In this document: in pieces, positions 1 through 7,113 of the stretch
How the letters are laid out: each line of letters opens with the position of its first letter
How positions within the stretch are numbered: position 1 is the first letter of the stretch
Assembly: GCF_019720915.1 (NCBI RefSeq)
Contig: NZ_JAHKSI010000004.1
Coordinates: 1 to 64,000, forward strand
Direction: 5' to 3'
Source of the DNA: Alkalihalobacillus sp. TS-13
Lineage (GTDB): Bacteria > Bacillota > Bacilli > Bacillales > Fictibacillaceae
Length of the DNA stretch: 64,000 bases
The notes under the pieces: generated by a model
Told to the model about the DNA's origin: nothing
The model's input: only the letters and a program-made list of their open reading frames with translations
Database searches by the model: none
Translations under genes and position numbers: made by a program

Positions 1-169
1 TCCGCGCGGTGGGTTGGAGCACCGTGGGCGGTTGAGGCGCTTCGCGCCCAACCAAGCCCACGAGCGCTCCAACCCACCTTGCTACGCTACGTCCCCGTCG
101 CCGCTGGCACCCCGTGAGGGGTGCGGTTTGGCGTAATACTTAGTGTAGTGGACGGAACCCCGTGGTGCA

Positions 170-208
170 AGCCCCTGCGGTGTGAGGAGTCTCACACCGC
201 AGGGGGCC
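170..208. terminator. Long hairpin containing a CRP/FNR-type box
   Basis: A near-perfect inverted repeat has arms GCCCCTGCGGTGTGA and TCACACCGCAGGGG. The palindrome TGTGA-GGAGTC-TCACA at 181-196 forms its top. It lies just downstream of the minus-strand gene ending at 226, so it may end that transcript, and the top also matches the regulator box seen throughout the array. Which role dominates is not visible. Confidence 0.5.
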
Positions 209-225
209 AAACGGTTAACGGGGGA

Positions 226-609
226 TTATAGGAGAGAGGGATTCCATATGAGCATATAGATGGGAAACCAGACAAACAAACTTGCGAAGATCACGTAGAA
301 GACGATCTCGTACTTCTCGCTTCGCTTCTCTGAAAAGAGAGCTACGAGAACTACGAGAATGATAATAAGCGTCCACCACACCAGATAAATGTTCATGATG
401 ATTTCGCCCCATATGAGCGAATAGATGAAAATCCAGACATACAAACTTGCGGTGATCACGCCGAAGACGGAAAAAAGAATTTTCATCACCGATTTACACC
501 AAATCTGGTACTTCTCGTACTTCTCGCTTCGCTTCCCTGAACAGAGAGGCAAAGCGAGAAGTACGAGAACTGCGAAAATAAGCGAACTCCACTCCAGATA
601 AATGTTCAT
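226..609 (-). CDS. Small membrane protein, internally duplicated
   Basis: Predicted protein of 127 residues that consists of two tandem copies of one small membrane protein: residues 1-71 and 72-127 both begin MNIYL, run through a hydrophobic helix, carry a KRSEKYE segment, and end with a second helix ending in IW. The second copy has its own ATG at position 396, so this looks like a tandem duplication fused by loss of the first stop codon. It is transcribed leftward from a type A promoter at 647-675, with GGGAAG before the ATG. No family is recognised. It probably sits in the cytoplasmic membrane; function unknown. Confidence 0.7.
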   Translation of the reverse strand: MNIYLEWSSLIFAVLVLLALPLCSGKRSEKYEKYQIWCKSVMKILFSVFGVITASLYVWIFIYSLIWGEIIMNIYLVWWTLIIILVVLVALFSEKRSEKYEIVFYVIFASLFVWFPIYMLIWNPSLL

Positions 610-646
610 GATGACTTCCCTTCGCTCTGTCGTGCTTACAAGGAAA

Positions 647-718
647 ACATTACAGGGGGCCCGAACCCCTGTCTATAGCCTCTGACCTGCGGTTTTGTGC
701 ATCGTCGCAGGTCAGAGG
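647..718 (-). promoter_or_regulatory. Type A promoter with upstream inverted repeat (minus strand)
   Basis: Read on the minus strand: -35 TAGACA (675-670), a 17-base spacer, -10 TAATGT (652-647). Directly upstream lies the inverted repeat CCTCTGACCTGCG / CGCAGGTCAGAGG (679-718), seen at most type A promoters in the window. It drives the gene at 226-609. Confidence 0.75.
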
Positions 719-871
719 GGGTGGTGTCATCCCGAAAAAAATCTTAGTTTCTCAGCATACGAGACAAAAGTGACGCTCCGTAATAGATAAGCCAAACACA
801 AATCAACAGAGCGTAACTAGAAGCTTGGTAATTGGGCGGTTAGATAACGCCGACTAATCAGGGTATCCCGG

Positions 872-887
872 TGTGAGGTATCTCACA
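872..887. promoter_or_regulatory. CRP/FNR-type box
   Basis: TGTGA-GGTATC-TCACA, a perfect match to the TGTGA-N6-TCACA consensus of CRP/FNR-family activators. It lies between the divergent genes at 609 (minus) and 1134 (plus), about 190 bases from either promoter. Confidence 0.65.
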
Positions 888-1014
888 TCTAAGGGGAGGA
901 CGAAACCGGCGTCTAACCGGTTACGCGCTGTAAATGGGGATTGGTTAGTCGCTCACCGTGCGTAATAACTGTCTCACATCCTAAGAAATCTCGATGTTTT
1001 TTTGATTGATTGCA

Positions 1015-1088
1015 CCGCTCTGACCTGCGACGATGCACAAAACCGCAGGTCAGAGCGGTTTGACAGGGGGACTTGAATCCCGTAATGT
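1015..1088 (+). promoter_or_regulatory. Type A promoter with 15-bp inverted repeat
   Basis: The inverted repeat CCGCTCTGACCTGCG / CGCAGGTCAGAGCGG (1015-1029, 1044-1058) abuts -35 TTGACA (1060-1065). After a 17-base spacer comes -10 TAATGT (1083-1088). The best-preserved type A promoter; it drives 1134 and probably 1915. Confidence 0.8.
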
Positions 1089-1133
1089 TTTCCCTGTCAG
1101 CACGACGGAGCGAACAAGAAAGCGAGAGTAGAC

Positions 1134-1835
1134 ATGCGCGTAATGGTCGATGGTCGCCCCGGCAAGGTGAATGGACTGGTTCGCGTTATCGTCAATGGTG
1201 AACCCGCCGAATGGATGGACCCCGAGGCAATTAGGATTACCGAAGAGGGGATCTTTTTCAACGACGCAGAAGCGACCGTGATCGGTAAGGTATTTGTCAT
1301 TTTTGATGACGAGAGGGTGAACGGATGTAGGGCCGATTGGTTCAAGGTGCGGGACGAGCAGGGAAACGAGAACGTACGGTTTTTGAAGAACGAGAAAAAG
1401 CCTCAGAAGCCTAGTGGAGCATTGATTAAGGTATTGTCGCAAGAAGAATTCGACAAGGCTATTCGGGACGGTGCCACACGTATTGAAATTTCTTCGGACC
1501 CCTATGAATTGCCGGAGGAAATTCGCGTTTCTCAACAAAACATAGAGCTGTCTGTAACCGGAGCAGCGACCGTAAGGATCTCCCACAGGGTAACGGTTAA
1601 TGCATGGGAGAATGCAACGGTTATTGCCGGTGGTTCGGCAAAGGTTAATGCCCGTGGGAATGTGAAGGTATATCTTCACGATAAGGCGACGGTTCACGCC
1701 TATGACGGGGTGCGGGTGTACACCTTTGGTCAGGTTCAGTACCACGAAGATGCGGCAGCGGTATTCGTGAACGCTAAAGCGGTAGTGCATTTCCATTCCG
1801 CTGACGTTCAGATTATCCGAAAGAATCCCCAGTAA
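1134..1835 (+). CDS. Beta-helix repeat protein with N-terminal GKVFV domain
   Basis: A 233-residue protein with two parts. Residues 1-85 contain a GKVFVIFDD..NG..ADWF segment shared with the 57-residue protein at 11542 (GKVFVLFDGDD..N...AGWF). Residues 125-230 are short repeats rich in V, A, N, H and T with a period of about 8-9 residues (VTVNAWENATV, AKVNARGNVKV, ATVHAYDGVRV), the signature of small right-handed beta-helices common in phage proteins. Residues 95-115 (LIKVLSQEEFDKAIRDGATR) resemble the start of the protein at 3313. Only a weak ribosome site (GCGAGAG) precedes the ATG. Probably a soluble structural or binding protein; function unknown. Confidence 0.75.
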   Translation: MRVMVDGRPGKVNGLVRVIVNGEPAEWMDPEAIRITEEGIFFNDAEATVIGKVFVIFDDERVNGCRADWFKVRDEQGNENVRFLKNEKKPQKPSGALIKVLSQEEFDKAIRDGATRIEISSDPYELPEEIRVSQQNIELSVTGAATVRISHRVTVNAWENATVIAGGSAKVNARGNVKVYLHDKATVHAYDGVRVYTFGQVQYHEDAAAVFVNAKAVVHFHSADVQIIRKNPQ

Positions 1836-1912
1836 TTTGGAGGAATGCAGGTTTGGGAGAGCAGCATTCCCGAATAATACTGTTCTCCTAATACCCAGAT
1901 GGTAAGGAGAAA
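1836..1912 (+). other. Structured spacer between genes
   Basis: Between two cotranscribed genes. GGAATGC and GCATTCC arms (about 1843-1871) can pair, and an AAGGAGAAAGT ribosome site follows. It belongs to the class of hairpin-bearing spacers that precede downstream genes in this array. Confidence 0.4.
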
Positions 1913-1914
1913 GT

Positions 1915-2256
1915 ATGGTTTCCCCCACCACGCAAGAGAAGTTCTGGGGAATGCTGGAACCAGGTATTCATTTCGGTGCGATTACCGAAGAGGGCGCCTG
2001 CATTCTTTTTACAAAGGCCTATGGAATGGAAAAGGCCGAATATCGAGCGGTGATGGTTTCGCCGAGAATTCAAGCAGCATTCGCTCTGGAGCTGGCAAAA
2101 GGGATCAAGCAAAGCCGCATTACACGAAAAAAAGCGGTCGAGCTTTATCGTTTCGCCTATGGAATGGGAAAGGTCGATTTTGGTTCCGCGCTTTTGGCCA
2201 TTGACATAGCCATAGGGGACCTAAACGAATTCGGAATTGCACATTACGCAGCGTAA
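1915..2256 (+). CDS. Small protein with duplicated helical motif
   Basis: A 113-residue protein with an internal duplication: both halves read roughly (F/L)...L..GI....IT...A..L(F/Y)..AYGM.K. It has two paralogues here, at 13805 (full length) and 6214 (truncated). AAGGAG precedes the ATG at 1915. The predicted helical, soluble repeat could be a DNA- or protein-binding adaptor, but no known family is recognised. It follows the beta-helix gene at 1134 and ends in a hairpin that overlaps its stop codon. Confidence 0.8.
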   Translation: MVSPTTQEKFWGMLEPGIHFGAITEEGACILFTKAYGMEKAEYRAVMVSPRIQAAFALELAKGIKQSRITRKKAVELYRFAYGMGKVDFGSALLAIDIAIGDLNEFGIAHYAA

Positions 2257-2276
2257 CCAGGGTTACGCTGCGTAAC
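2245..2276 (+). terminator. Stop-codon-overlapping hairpin
   Basis: Arms TTACGCAGCGTAAC and GTTACGCTGCGTAA pair around CAGG. The hairpin includes the gene's stop codon and is followed by a T-rich run (AAAAAATTTTTTT). A near-identical arrangement ends the paralogue at 13805. Confidence 0.65.
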
Positions 2277-2279
2277 GGG

Positions 2280-2750
2280 CGCTCTAAAAAATTTTTTTCG
2301 GCGCTTCGCGCCTCAAAGACCGGAGTTCCTCTCGGCGCGTTGCGCCTTGATCCGGCGACTTTTACTCGGCGTTTCACGCCTCGTGCGAAGTGTGACTCGA
2401 TGCTTCGCATCTTCCACGAAGGGACTCCGACGCTTCGCGTCTCCGTCAGGTGATTCGTGTTGGTCGTCCACTTCCAGTCGGAGGATATTGGCATTCGCTG
2501 GACGCTCATCCCTTTTTGTGGGGCCTGACAACCCCGTGGAATTCGCTTCGCTCATTCGCATTTTTAGGGGCTTCGCCCCCACCCGTCCTCCTTTCCCAAG
2601 TATATCCCGGTGCCCCTCCCGGTCAAAGGGCTTTCGCGGCATATCCTCGCTGGCGCTGCGGTATTCCACGATCCCCTTGACCGTCCAGCGCACCGGGAAG
2701 GGAATCGGTGGGAGGACGGGCAAAAAAGGGCGGGGGGACCCTGGCGGGTG
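2280..2750. repeat. Noncoding block of mini-hairpins
   Basis: No gene is seen here. The stretch is a chain of tiny perfect hairpins with varied stems and TTC-type loops: GGCGC-TTC-GCGCC, GGCGT-TTC-ACGCC, GATGC-TTC-GCATC, GACGC-TTC-GCGTC, GGGGC-TTC-GCCCC. Read on the minus strand the loops are GAA. The second half (about 2535-2745) is a diverged copy of the segments at about 8590-8850 and 10440-10700. Confidence 0.7.
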
Positions 2751-2776
2751 GTGGAGCTGGTTTACTGTCTATCGGT

Positions 2777-2792
2777 TGTGAGGAAGGTCACA
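2777..2792. promoter_or_regulatory. CRP/FNR-type box
   Basis: TGTGA-GGAAGG-TCACA, a perfect half-site pair, in the noncoding tract downstream of the minus-strand gene at 2898. Its target promoter is not obvious. Confidence 0.5.
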
Positions 2793-2897
2793 CTCGCTTT
2801 TTTGTCCGCCCCTGTAGAGACCTCATGCAGAAACCCGACACTATGAGAGGTTTGGATTCCTCCCACAGCGCCGGGTTTCACCCTACCAGGTTCCTCC

Positions 2898-3083
2898 TTA
2901 CTCGTTTTCGAACTTCTTATAAAGCATGATTGTAACGATGCTCGCTATCAGAGCATCATGGCTGTCTGAACTGAGGAAAGGAACCCCGTGAATGGACACG
3001 TAATCGCCGAGGAAATTGCCAAAGGCAATACCACCGATGACAGAACCGACAAGCACAATGAAGGGCCGAACCTGGTTGTTCAT
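2898..3083 (-). CDS. Small two-helix membrane protein
   Basis: A 61-residue protein with hydrophobic segments at about residues 6-24 (a glycine-rich helix, IVLVGSVIGGIAFGNFLG) and 43-55, ending in KKFENE. An AGGAG ribosome site seven bases before the ATG supports the start. It is divergent from the beta-helix gene at 3313, with a CRP/FNR box at 3169 between them. No family is recognised. Confidence 0.65.
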   Translation of the reverse strand: MNNQVRPFIVLVGSVIGGIAFGNFLGDYVSIHGVPFLSSDSHDALIASIVTIMLYKKFENE

Positions 3084-3168
3084 CTATTTACTCCTGTTAG
3101 AGGCGTATCCCTTGAACAATCACTATATTAGTCATGACCAGTTCTGTATGCAAATCGAGAACGCCCGA

Positions 3169-3274
3169 TGTGAGGAGGGTCACACACGTCTTTTTACCGG
3201 CGCGCTGACCTGCGGTTTTCTGCATCATCGCAGGTCAGCGCGTTTTGACTCAGGAGGATGGAATCCAGTAATGT
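3169..3274 (+). promoter_or_regulatory. CRP/FNR box plus type A promoter
   Basis: Box TGTGA-GGAGGG-TCACA (3169-3184); inverted repeat CGCGCTGACCTGCG / CGCAGGTCAGCGCG (3201-3214, 3229-3242); -35 TTGACT (3245-3250); an 18-base spacer; -10 TAATGT (3269-3274). Drives 3313. Confidence 0.75.
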
Positions 3275-3312
3275 TTTCCCTGTCAGCACGACGAAGAACG
3301 AAAGGTAGTGAA

Positions 3313-3747
3313 ATGCAGACGGTGACCACCCAGGAAGAGTTCAACGAGGCGATCGGGAACGGTGCCACGGGAGTCGTGGTCAAGGGCGGTGCTTTCCGTG
3401 TGAGGGGTACGACCACTGTGCACGCTGGTCTGGGTTCGAAGGTGTTCACTGATCCGGGTTCGGAGGTGTACGCTGATTTGGGTTCGGAGGTGCACGCTGG
3501 TCCGGGTTCGGAGGTGTACGCTGGTCCGGGTTCAGTGGTGTACGCTGATTCGGGTTCGGAGGTGCACGCTGGTTCGGGTTCGGAGGTGTACGCTGGTCCG
3601 GGCTCAGTGGTGTACGTCTATTCGGGTTCGGAGGTGTACGCCTATTCGGGTTCGGAGTTGCACGCTGGTCCGGATTCGGTGGTGTATGCTGATCCGGTAT
3701 TCGGGTTCGGAGGTGCACGCTGGTCCGGATTCGGTGGTGTATGCTGA
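3313..3747 (+). CDS. Beta-helix repeat protein, frameshifted near its end
   Basis: The protein starts MQTVTTQEEFNEAIGNGATG and then consists almost entirely of an 8-residue repeat, roughly GSEV(Y/H)A(G/D)(P/S), repeated at least 14 times, as expected for a small right-handed beta-helix. The ATG at 3313 follows the promoter at 3245; upstream in-frame codons lie inside the promoter and are rejected. Near 3695-3700 extra bases (GGTATTCGGG where GGGTTC is expected) shift the frame. The repeat pattern continues in another frame to a stop at 3791-3793. A 29-residue N-terminal paralogue lies at 6871. Function unknown. Confidence 0.7.
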   Translation: MQTVTTQEEFNEAIGNGATGVVVKGGAFRVRGTTTVHAGLGSKVFTDPGSEVYADLGSEVHAGPGSEVYAGPGSVVYADSGSEVHAGSGSEVYAGPGSVVYVYSGSEVYAYSGSELHAGPDSVVYADPVFGFGGARWSGFGGVC

Positions 3748-3809
3748 TCCGGGTTCGGAGGTGACCGCTGGCTCGGATTCGGTGGTGGTGTAAGGCCCGA
3801 AACGCTGGT

Positions 3810-3845
3810 ACGTAAAGGGGAGCCCCCGTAGGCTCCCCTTTACGT
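3810..3845 (+). terminator. Terminator
   Basis: Arms ACGTAAAGGGGAGCC and GGCTCCCCTTTACGT form a long perfect stem after the repeat protein. The same AAAGGGG-type stem ends many modules. Confidence 0.8.
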
Positions 3846-3879
3846 AGTGTCAGGGATGGTGACAGAGTGTAATCCCGGC

Positions 3880-4045
3880 AATAAATTTTTTTGGCGCTCC
3901 GCGCCGCCAAGACCGGAGCTTACCTCGGCGCGTTGCGTCTCGACTTGTGTACTCGGCGTTTCACGCCTCGCGTGTAGAGGGGGGACGATGCTCCGCATCT
4001 TCCAATGGAGGGGCTCCGACGCTTCGGGGCTCCGACGCTTCGGGT
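3880..4045. repeat. Mini-hairpin block before R1
   Basis: A T-rich run is followed by mini-hairpins GGCGC-TCC-GCGCC, GGCGT-TTC-ACGCC and GATGC-TCC-GCATC, and by a duplicated GACGCTTCGGG unit. No gene is seen. The minus-strand loops are GGA and GAA. Confidence 0.6.
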
Positions 4046-4058
4046 CTCCGCTCGCATC

Positions 4059-4148
4059 GGATAAATCTGGATATAAACATATCCAGCGATTTATCCGACA
4101 TGTCCTGATTTATCCCCTGACTTCGTCAAAGGATAAATCGAACATGTC
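4059..4148 (+). repeat. Two-hairpin repeat R1
   Basis: Hairpin 1 has arms GGATAAATC / GATTTATCC. Then comes GACATGTCC, and hairpin 2 has arms GATTTATCC / GGATAAATC around TGAC-TTC-GTCA, followed by GAACATGTC. First of 21 copies in one orientation. Confidence 0.9.
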
Positions 4149-4520
4149 AGTGTTTGGTTTATGTAGGATACTTGCTTTCTGTGGTGGGTGGGGCATCGAT
4201 CCTCCGGATCGATCCGGCAGTCCGCCGCCGTCGTCGGGCCCTGGCGGCCCTCCTTATGGCGGCCCTCCGGGCTGCGTCGCTGGCGCTCCTTGCGAACCTC
4301 GCGGGGGGCTCCTCCGGACCCCCGCCCCCCGCGACCTTTTTAGGATGGTTGCGGAAAGAGGTAGTTCTAGATCAGGATCCGGTCGTTGTTAATCCAGCAG
4401 TAGGTATCCCATGCTGATCAGGGATTTGGGGTTGTTGGGATGGAGAGACTTCCCGTCCGTTTTGGTTCTGAAAAGCGCGGGCTATGGAGCAGGGAGTGAC
4501 GCCCGTCTGTCATCTGGCAG
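4149..4520. other. Noncoding spacer with CTGAAAAGCGCGGGCTA block
   Basis: No gene is supported. It contains a GC-rich tract (4200-4330) with a decayed copy at 15400-15500, and the conserved block TCTGAAAAGCGCGGGCTA (about 4467-4484) that recurs in about 14 modules. Confidence 0.5.
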
Positions 4521-4737
4521 TGTGAGTTATCTCCCACCGGACCGAGTCACCGGGGACCCGGTGGTCATCGTCACGCGTTGTTGATCGGGTCCGGTTTTTG
4601 ATGACAATGGGTGAATGTCGTCTCAGATGGTGAGAAACCCGGTTTTTTTCGATGGATGGAGACCCCCTCTGACCTGCGGTTTTGTGCATCTTCGCAGGTC
4701 AGCGCGTTTTGACGCAGGGGACGAAATCCCATAGTGT
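4521..4737 (+). promoter_or_regulatory. CRP/FNR-like box plus type A promoter
   Basis: Imperfect box TGTGA-GTTATC-TCCCA (4521-4536); conserved element TCTCA-GATGG-TGAGA (about 4621-4635); inverted repeat CTGACCTGCG / CGCAGGTCAG (4669-4702); -35 TTGACG (4709-4714); 17 bases; -10 TAGTGT (4732-4737). The transcript has a leader of about 230 bases before the gene at 4977. Confidence 0.65.
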
Positions 4738-4976
4738 TGTCCTTGTCAGCACGACGGAGCGAACGGAAGGGGTACGCAACGCAGGAGGAAGCGCGAGAGT
4801 CGCGCGGCCGGTAGTGGAGCCGCACGGAAGGCAGGAAGCGCACGCGTTCCCCAAGTGGGAAAAGGTGTTTTACCTGCGAGGGTGCCCGGTACCCGCGAGC
4901 AATGACCGGAGATAGGGAACTGTGAATTCCCGTCCACTACACAACAAAGTAATCGCCGAATGGAAGGGCAAAAAAA

Positions 4977-5225
4977 GTGTTTGAGTCCGTTATGGTCGTC
5001 ATCCTGACCTGGGAAATGTACTGGAAGATTTACCGGGAGAGGGCATCGCAGTTCAAGCTCGGGGATGTGGCCATGAAGTACATGACTCTCGGTTTCCTGC
5101 CCCAGGAGGCCGCCGAATGGGCGAGCTGTGGCTTTATGCCGGAGGAAGCAATGGCAGCCATCAAGCACGGTCACAGCAACCCGCAGGCAGCGCCTGACGG
5201 TTGCCCGAATTGCCCGCCGTTCTGA
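4977..5225 (+). CDS. Small hypothetical protein, GTG start
   Basis: An 82-residue protein with a hydrophobic N-terminus (MFESVMVVILTWEMYW) and a helical middle containing FLPQEAAEWASCGFMPEEAMAAI, which looks like two copies of a G(F)(L/M)P(Q/E)EA motif. The tail has CPNC. The GTG start is preceded by GGAAGGGC; an internal ATG at 4992 has no ribosome site. It is the first gene of a run of small genes (4977-6468) separated by similar structured spacers. Unrecognised. Confidence 0.6.
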   Translation: MFESVMVVILTWEMYWKIYRERASQFKLGDVAMKYMTLGFLPQEAAEWASCGFMPEEAMAAIKHGHSNPQAAPDGCPNCPPF

Positions 5226-5311
5226 CCTTTAACGGGTCTAGTGGTGGCCGTTGCCCTTTGGGCAACGGCCATTCGCTAAATCGGTTGAACGTCAATCGAT
5301 TAGAGGGGCGA
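5223..5311 (+). repeat. Structured intergenic repeat, copy 1
   Basis: An 88-bp segment, nearly identical to 5647-5736, lies directly before the next gene. It has a TCTAG...CTA(A/G)A outer pairing, a strong CCGTTGCC / GGCAACGG hairpin, and a small CGGTTGA-ACG-TCAATCG hairpin, then the ribosome site. Possibly an mRNA processing or translation-control element. Confidence 0.7.
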
Positions 5312-5315
5312 GAGA

Positions 5316-5633
5316 ATGGAATTCGCAAAGGTTCGCATATCAAGCATCGGAGATTGTGTGTACTCCATTGACGTTGTGTACACACATGAGCACAACCTGA
5401 CAGAGTGCGGAAGGTGCGATATTCTGGTTTCCCGCGATACCGGGCGAAATTACAACGGTTTGTGGGAGGTAGGTAAATCACTTTCCGATATCCTGGAAAC
5501 CTACGCCTACGAAATCCGGAACTCTCAGCTTTACACTCACGCCCGGACTATTACGGTTATGGTTTACCGGGGCGACCGGGAATCCGAAAACCGGGCATTC
5601 GTTGAGAGTCACCGAATCACAAAGGGACTCTAG
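5316..5633 (+). CDS. Hypothetical protein, 105 residues
   Basis: A mixed alpha/beta protein with Cys residues at about 14, 33 and 36 (CGRC within TECGRCDIL). The N-terminus (MEFAKVRISSIGDCVYSIDVVYTH) is predicted beta-rich. The ATG follows GAGGGGCGAGAG. It lies between two copies of an 88-bp structured spacer, so it was probably duplicated together with the spacer or inserted between copies. No family is recognised. Confidence 0.65.
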   Translation: MEFAKVRISSIGDCVYSIDVVYTHEHNLTECGRCDILVSRDTGRNYNGLWEVGKSLSDILETYAYEIRNSQLYTHARTITVMVYRGDRESENRAFVESHRITKGL

Positions 5634-5646
5634 CGCGCCTCTGCGG

Positions 5647-5736
5647 ACTGACCTTTAACGGGTCTAGTGGTGGCCGTTGCCCTTTGGGCAACGGTCATTC
5701 GCTAGATCGGTTGAACGTCAATCGATTAGCGGAGAA
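5647..5736 (+). repeat. Structured intergenic repeat, copy 2
   Basis: Nearly identical to 5223-5311, with small changes: GCCAT to GTCAT weakens one stem base, and CTAAAT becomes CTAGAT, which improves pairing with TCTAG. Same position, directly before the next start codon. Confidence 0.7.
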
Positions 5737-5748
5737 GGAGAATGACCC

Positions 5749-5874
5749 ATGGCCGACGAGGAATTGAGGCGTAAGGTTAAGAAGAAGAACCAGGAATCAA
5801 AGGAGAATCGGGAGCGGAAGGAACGGGAGAAGCAAGACGACATAGACCGCCTACGGAAGAGGAAAAAGAACTAA
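5749..5874 (+). CDS. Tiny highly charged protein, 41 residues
   Basis: ATG at 5749 with GGAGAAGGAG eight bases upstream. The protein MADEELRRKVKKKNQ... is almost all K, R, E, D, N and Q and is probably a single charged helix or coiled coil. A competing ATG at 5742 opens a ten-codon frame and is less well placed. Such charged peptides could bind nucleic acid, but nothing specific is visible. Confidence 0.6.
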   Translation: MADEELRRKVKKKNQESKENRERKEREKQDDIDRLRKRKKN

Positions 5875-5911
5875 ACGAAATCTCCGTTTATAACTGGAGT
5901 TCGACAACTGT

Positions 5912-5996
5912 TGTAGACATTCAACGTGTCTGGCCATTGGCAAAATTCCGGGATTGTCATTGGTCAAATACATTGAACGTCAATGCATTATGAATG
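5912..5996 (+). repeat. Structured intergenic element, TCAACGTGTCTGG type
   Basis: Starts ATTCAACGTGTCTGGCCATT and ends with an ACATTGA-ACG-TCAATGC hairpin just before the next gene. A diverged copy at 11450-11526 keeps the same layout, with the terminal hairpin changed to GCATTGA-AAG-TCAATGC, so pairing is retained. Confidence 0.6.
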
Positions 5997-6015
5997 GAAA
6001 AGGACAAGAGGTAAG

Positions 6016-6087
6016 ATGCGTACTGCAATTGTGAATGGACGTTCCGGCATTATCGCTCACCCGTTTTTCTGGAAGGAAAAGAAATGA
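6016..6087 (+). pseudogene. 23-residue fragment of the 11542 family
   Basis: Encodes MRTAIVNGRSGIIAHPFFW and then four charged residues and a stop. It matches the start of the 57-residue protein at 11542 (MRTCTVYNRSGLIVARG) and has the same upstream structured spacer, but lacks the GKVFV...ADWF domain. It is most likely a truncated copy. Confidence 0.55.
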
Positions 6088-6139
6088 TTACTCACTGAAA
6101 ACCGCTTAACACCCGGTGACGGAAGGTGGGATTTCGCTC

Positions 6140-6196
6140 TAGCGAGTCTAGTAATGGGTATCCGAAAGGGTGCCGTTGCTAAATCCGCTAGATGTT
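6140..6196 (+). other. Structured intergenic element
   Basis: CTAGCGAGTCTAG ... GCTAAATCCGCTAG arms before the gene at 6214 resemble the spacer before its paralogue at 13805 (GCTAGCG ... CGCTAG). Confidence 0.45.
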
Positions 6197-6213
6197 AAAA
6201 GGGGATACCGGAA

Positions 6214-6468
6214 ATGCAGGCAGGAAACAGGATTGTGATTTCGGAAGAGATCCAGCGGCAATATACAGAAATGTTGGTAAAGGGTATACAGTCCGGTAAT
6301 ATTACGAAGGAAGAGGCCCGAACCCTTTTCCAAACGGCATACCAGGTGGACACCATCGAATATCGGTCCGTAAAGGTAAACCGTCAGACATGCGAGCATT
6401 TCGCTTTCATTCTTGCGAAGGGAATTAAGCGAGGGCGGATTACCCATCCGATCGCTGTTAGACTTTAA
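6214..6468 (+). CDS. Duplicated-helix family protein, truncated at repeat R2
   Basis: An 84-residue paralogue of the proteins at 1915 and 13805 (FQTAYQVDTIEYRSVKV and LAKGIKRGRIT are conserved). The paralogues continue for about 35 more residues (AVELYR.AYG...); this one ends AVRL-stop, and the stop lies one base before repeat R2 begins at 6470. The truncation point therefore coincides with the repeat boundary, as expected if recombination at the repeat replaced the end of the gene. Confidence 0.65.
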   Translation: MQAGNRIVISEEIQRQYTEMLVKGIQSGNITKEEARTLFQTAYQVDTIEYRSVKVNRQTCEHFAFILAKGIKRGRITHPIAVRL

Positions 6469-6469
6469 T

Positions 6470-6545
6470 GGATAAATCCCGATATGGGATATCGGGATTT
6501 ATCCGACATGTCCTGATTTATCCTGGAGGATAAATCGAACATGTC
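6470..6545 (+). repeat. Two-hairpin repeat R2 (short loop)
   Basis: Hairpin 1 is a long perfect stem GGATAAATCCCGATAT / ATATCGGGATTTATCC. Hairpin 2 has only TGGA as its loop instead of the usual TGAC-TTC-GTCA top. It abuts the truncated gene at 6214. Confidence 0.9.
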
Positions 6546-6870
6546 GGCATGAGTGGATTCCGTACCACAATATCCACCGATAAGTGGACAGCGGAATTCG
6601 CTACGCTACGTATTCTACGAACCCCTTGACCGTCCAGTTCACCGAGAGGGAAATCGGTAGGAGGACGGGCAAAAAAAGGCGAGGGTTAGAATGGGCGACG
6701 CTCGTCGGTAGTCTACCAGAGTGAGATTTCTCACACGGGAACGAGTCGTTGGGGTCCGGAAGGGTGATGAAGTTCCGTTTAATGTTTTTATGACAGTGGG
6801 TGAAATTGGTATGATTTTTCCGGTCGGCTACGGTGTCACCGCTCCGCGTGGTGCGGAGGGTTGGGGGTCG

Positions 6871-6960
6871 TCAGCCACCATTCCTGACCTCGATTTCAGT
6901 TACGCCATCCTCGATTGACTTGTTGAGTGCTTCCTGAGTGGTCACCGTCTGCATGTTCAT
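6871..6960 (-). pseudogene. 29-residue N-terminal fragment of the beta-helix family
   Basis: Minus-strand frame encoding MNMQTVTTQEALNKSIEDGV and nine more residues, then a stop. It is clearly the N-terminus of the repeat protein at 3313 (MQTVTTQEEFNEAIGNGATG), with no beta-helix part. A conserved promoter at 6996-7023 and the start codon are kept. Either a truncated relic or a free-standing N-terminal module. Confidence 0.6.
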
Positions 6961-6995
6961 GTTATTGTCTTACGTCGCTTGTTCAGACAGGTTCC

Positions 6996-7023
6996 ACTTT
7001 ACCAGAGTTGTTGTCCGAGTCAA
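6996..7023 (-). promoter_or_regulatory. Promoter (minus strand)
   Basis: Minus strand: -35 TTGACT, a 16-base spacer, -10 TAAAGT, followed by GGAACCTGTC. The promoter at 7298-7325 is a close relative. Confidence 0.6.
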
Positions 7024-7071
7024 ATCGAGTAAGTCCCTCTGTGACCAGTGATCACCCGTTGGTGATGATCA

Positions 7072-7103
7072 GGGGACCGGCCCACTCACGGGGGCCGGTC
7101 CCC
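7072..7103 (-). terminator. Terminator hairpin
   Basis: Arms GGGGACCGGCCC and GGGGCCGGTCCCC form a very strong stem just past the stop codon of the minus-strand gene at 7114. Confidence 0.7.
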
Positions 7104-7113
7104 GTCAAGCACG

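Noticed and set aside
1050-1931. Long minus-strand open frame (293 codons)
   Set aside because: Exact shadow of the beta-helix gene at 1134, which has promoter and paralogues; the minus frame has no ribosome site and poor residue composition.
2347-2929. Several overlapping plus-strand frames of 70-140 codons
   Set aside because: They run through mini-hairpin DNA that is duplicated at 8590 and 10450 with frame-breaking differences; no ribosome sites.
3446-3910. Minus-strand Pro/Arg/Thr repeat protein
   Set aside because: Antisense reading of the 8-residue repeat at 3313; the repeat is explained by the plus strand.
4815-4916. Possible 33-residue leader peptide before 4977
   Set aside because: GTG start without a properly placed ribosome site; the region is better explained as a structured leader.
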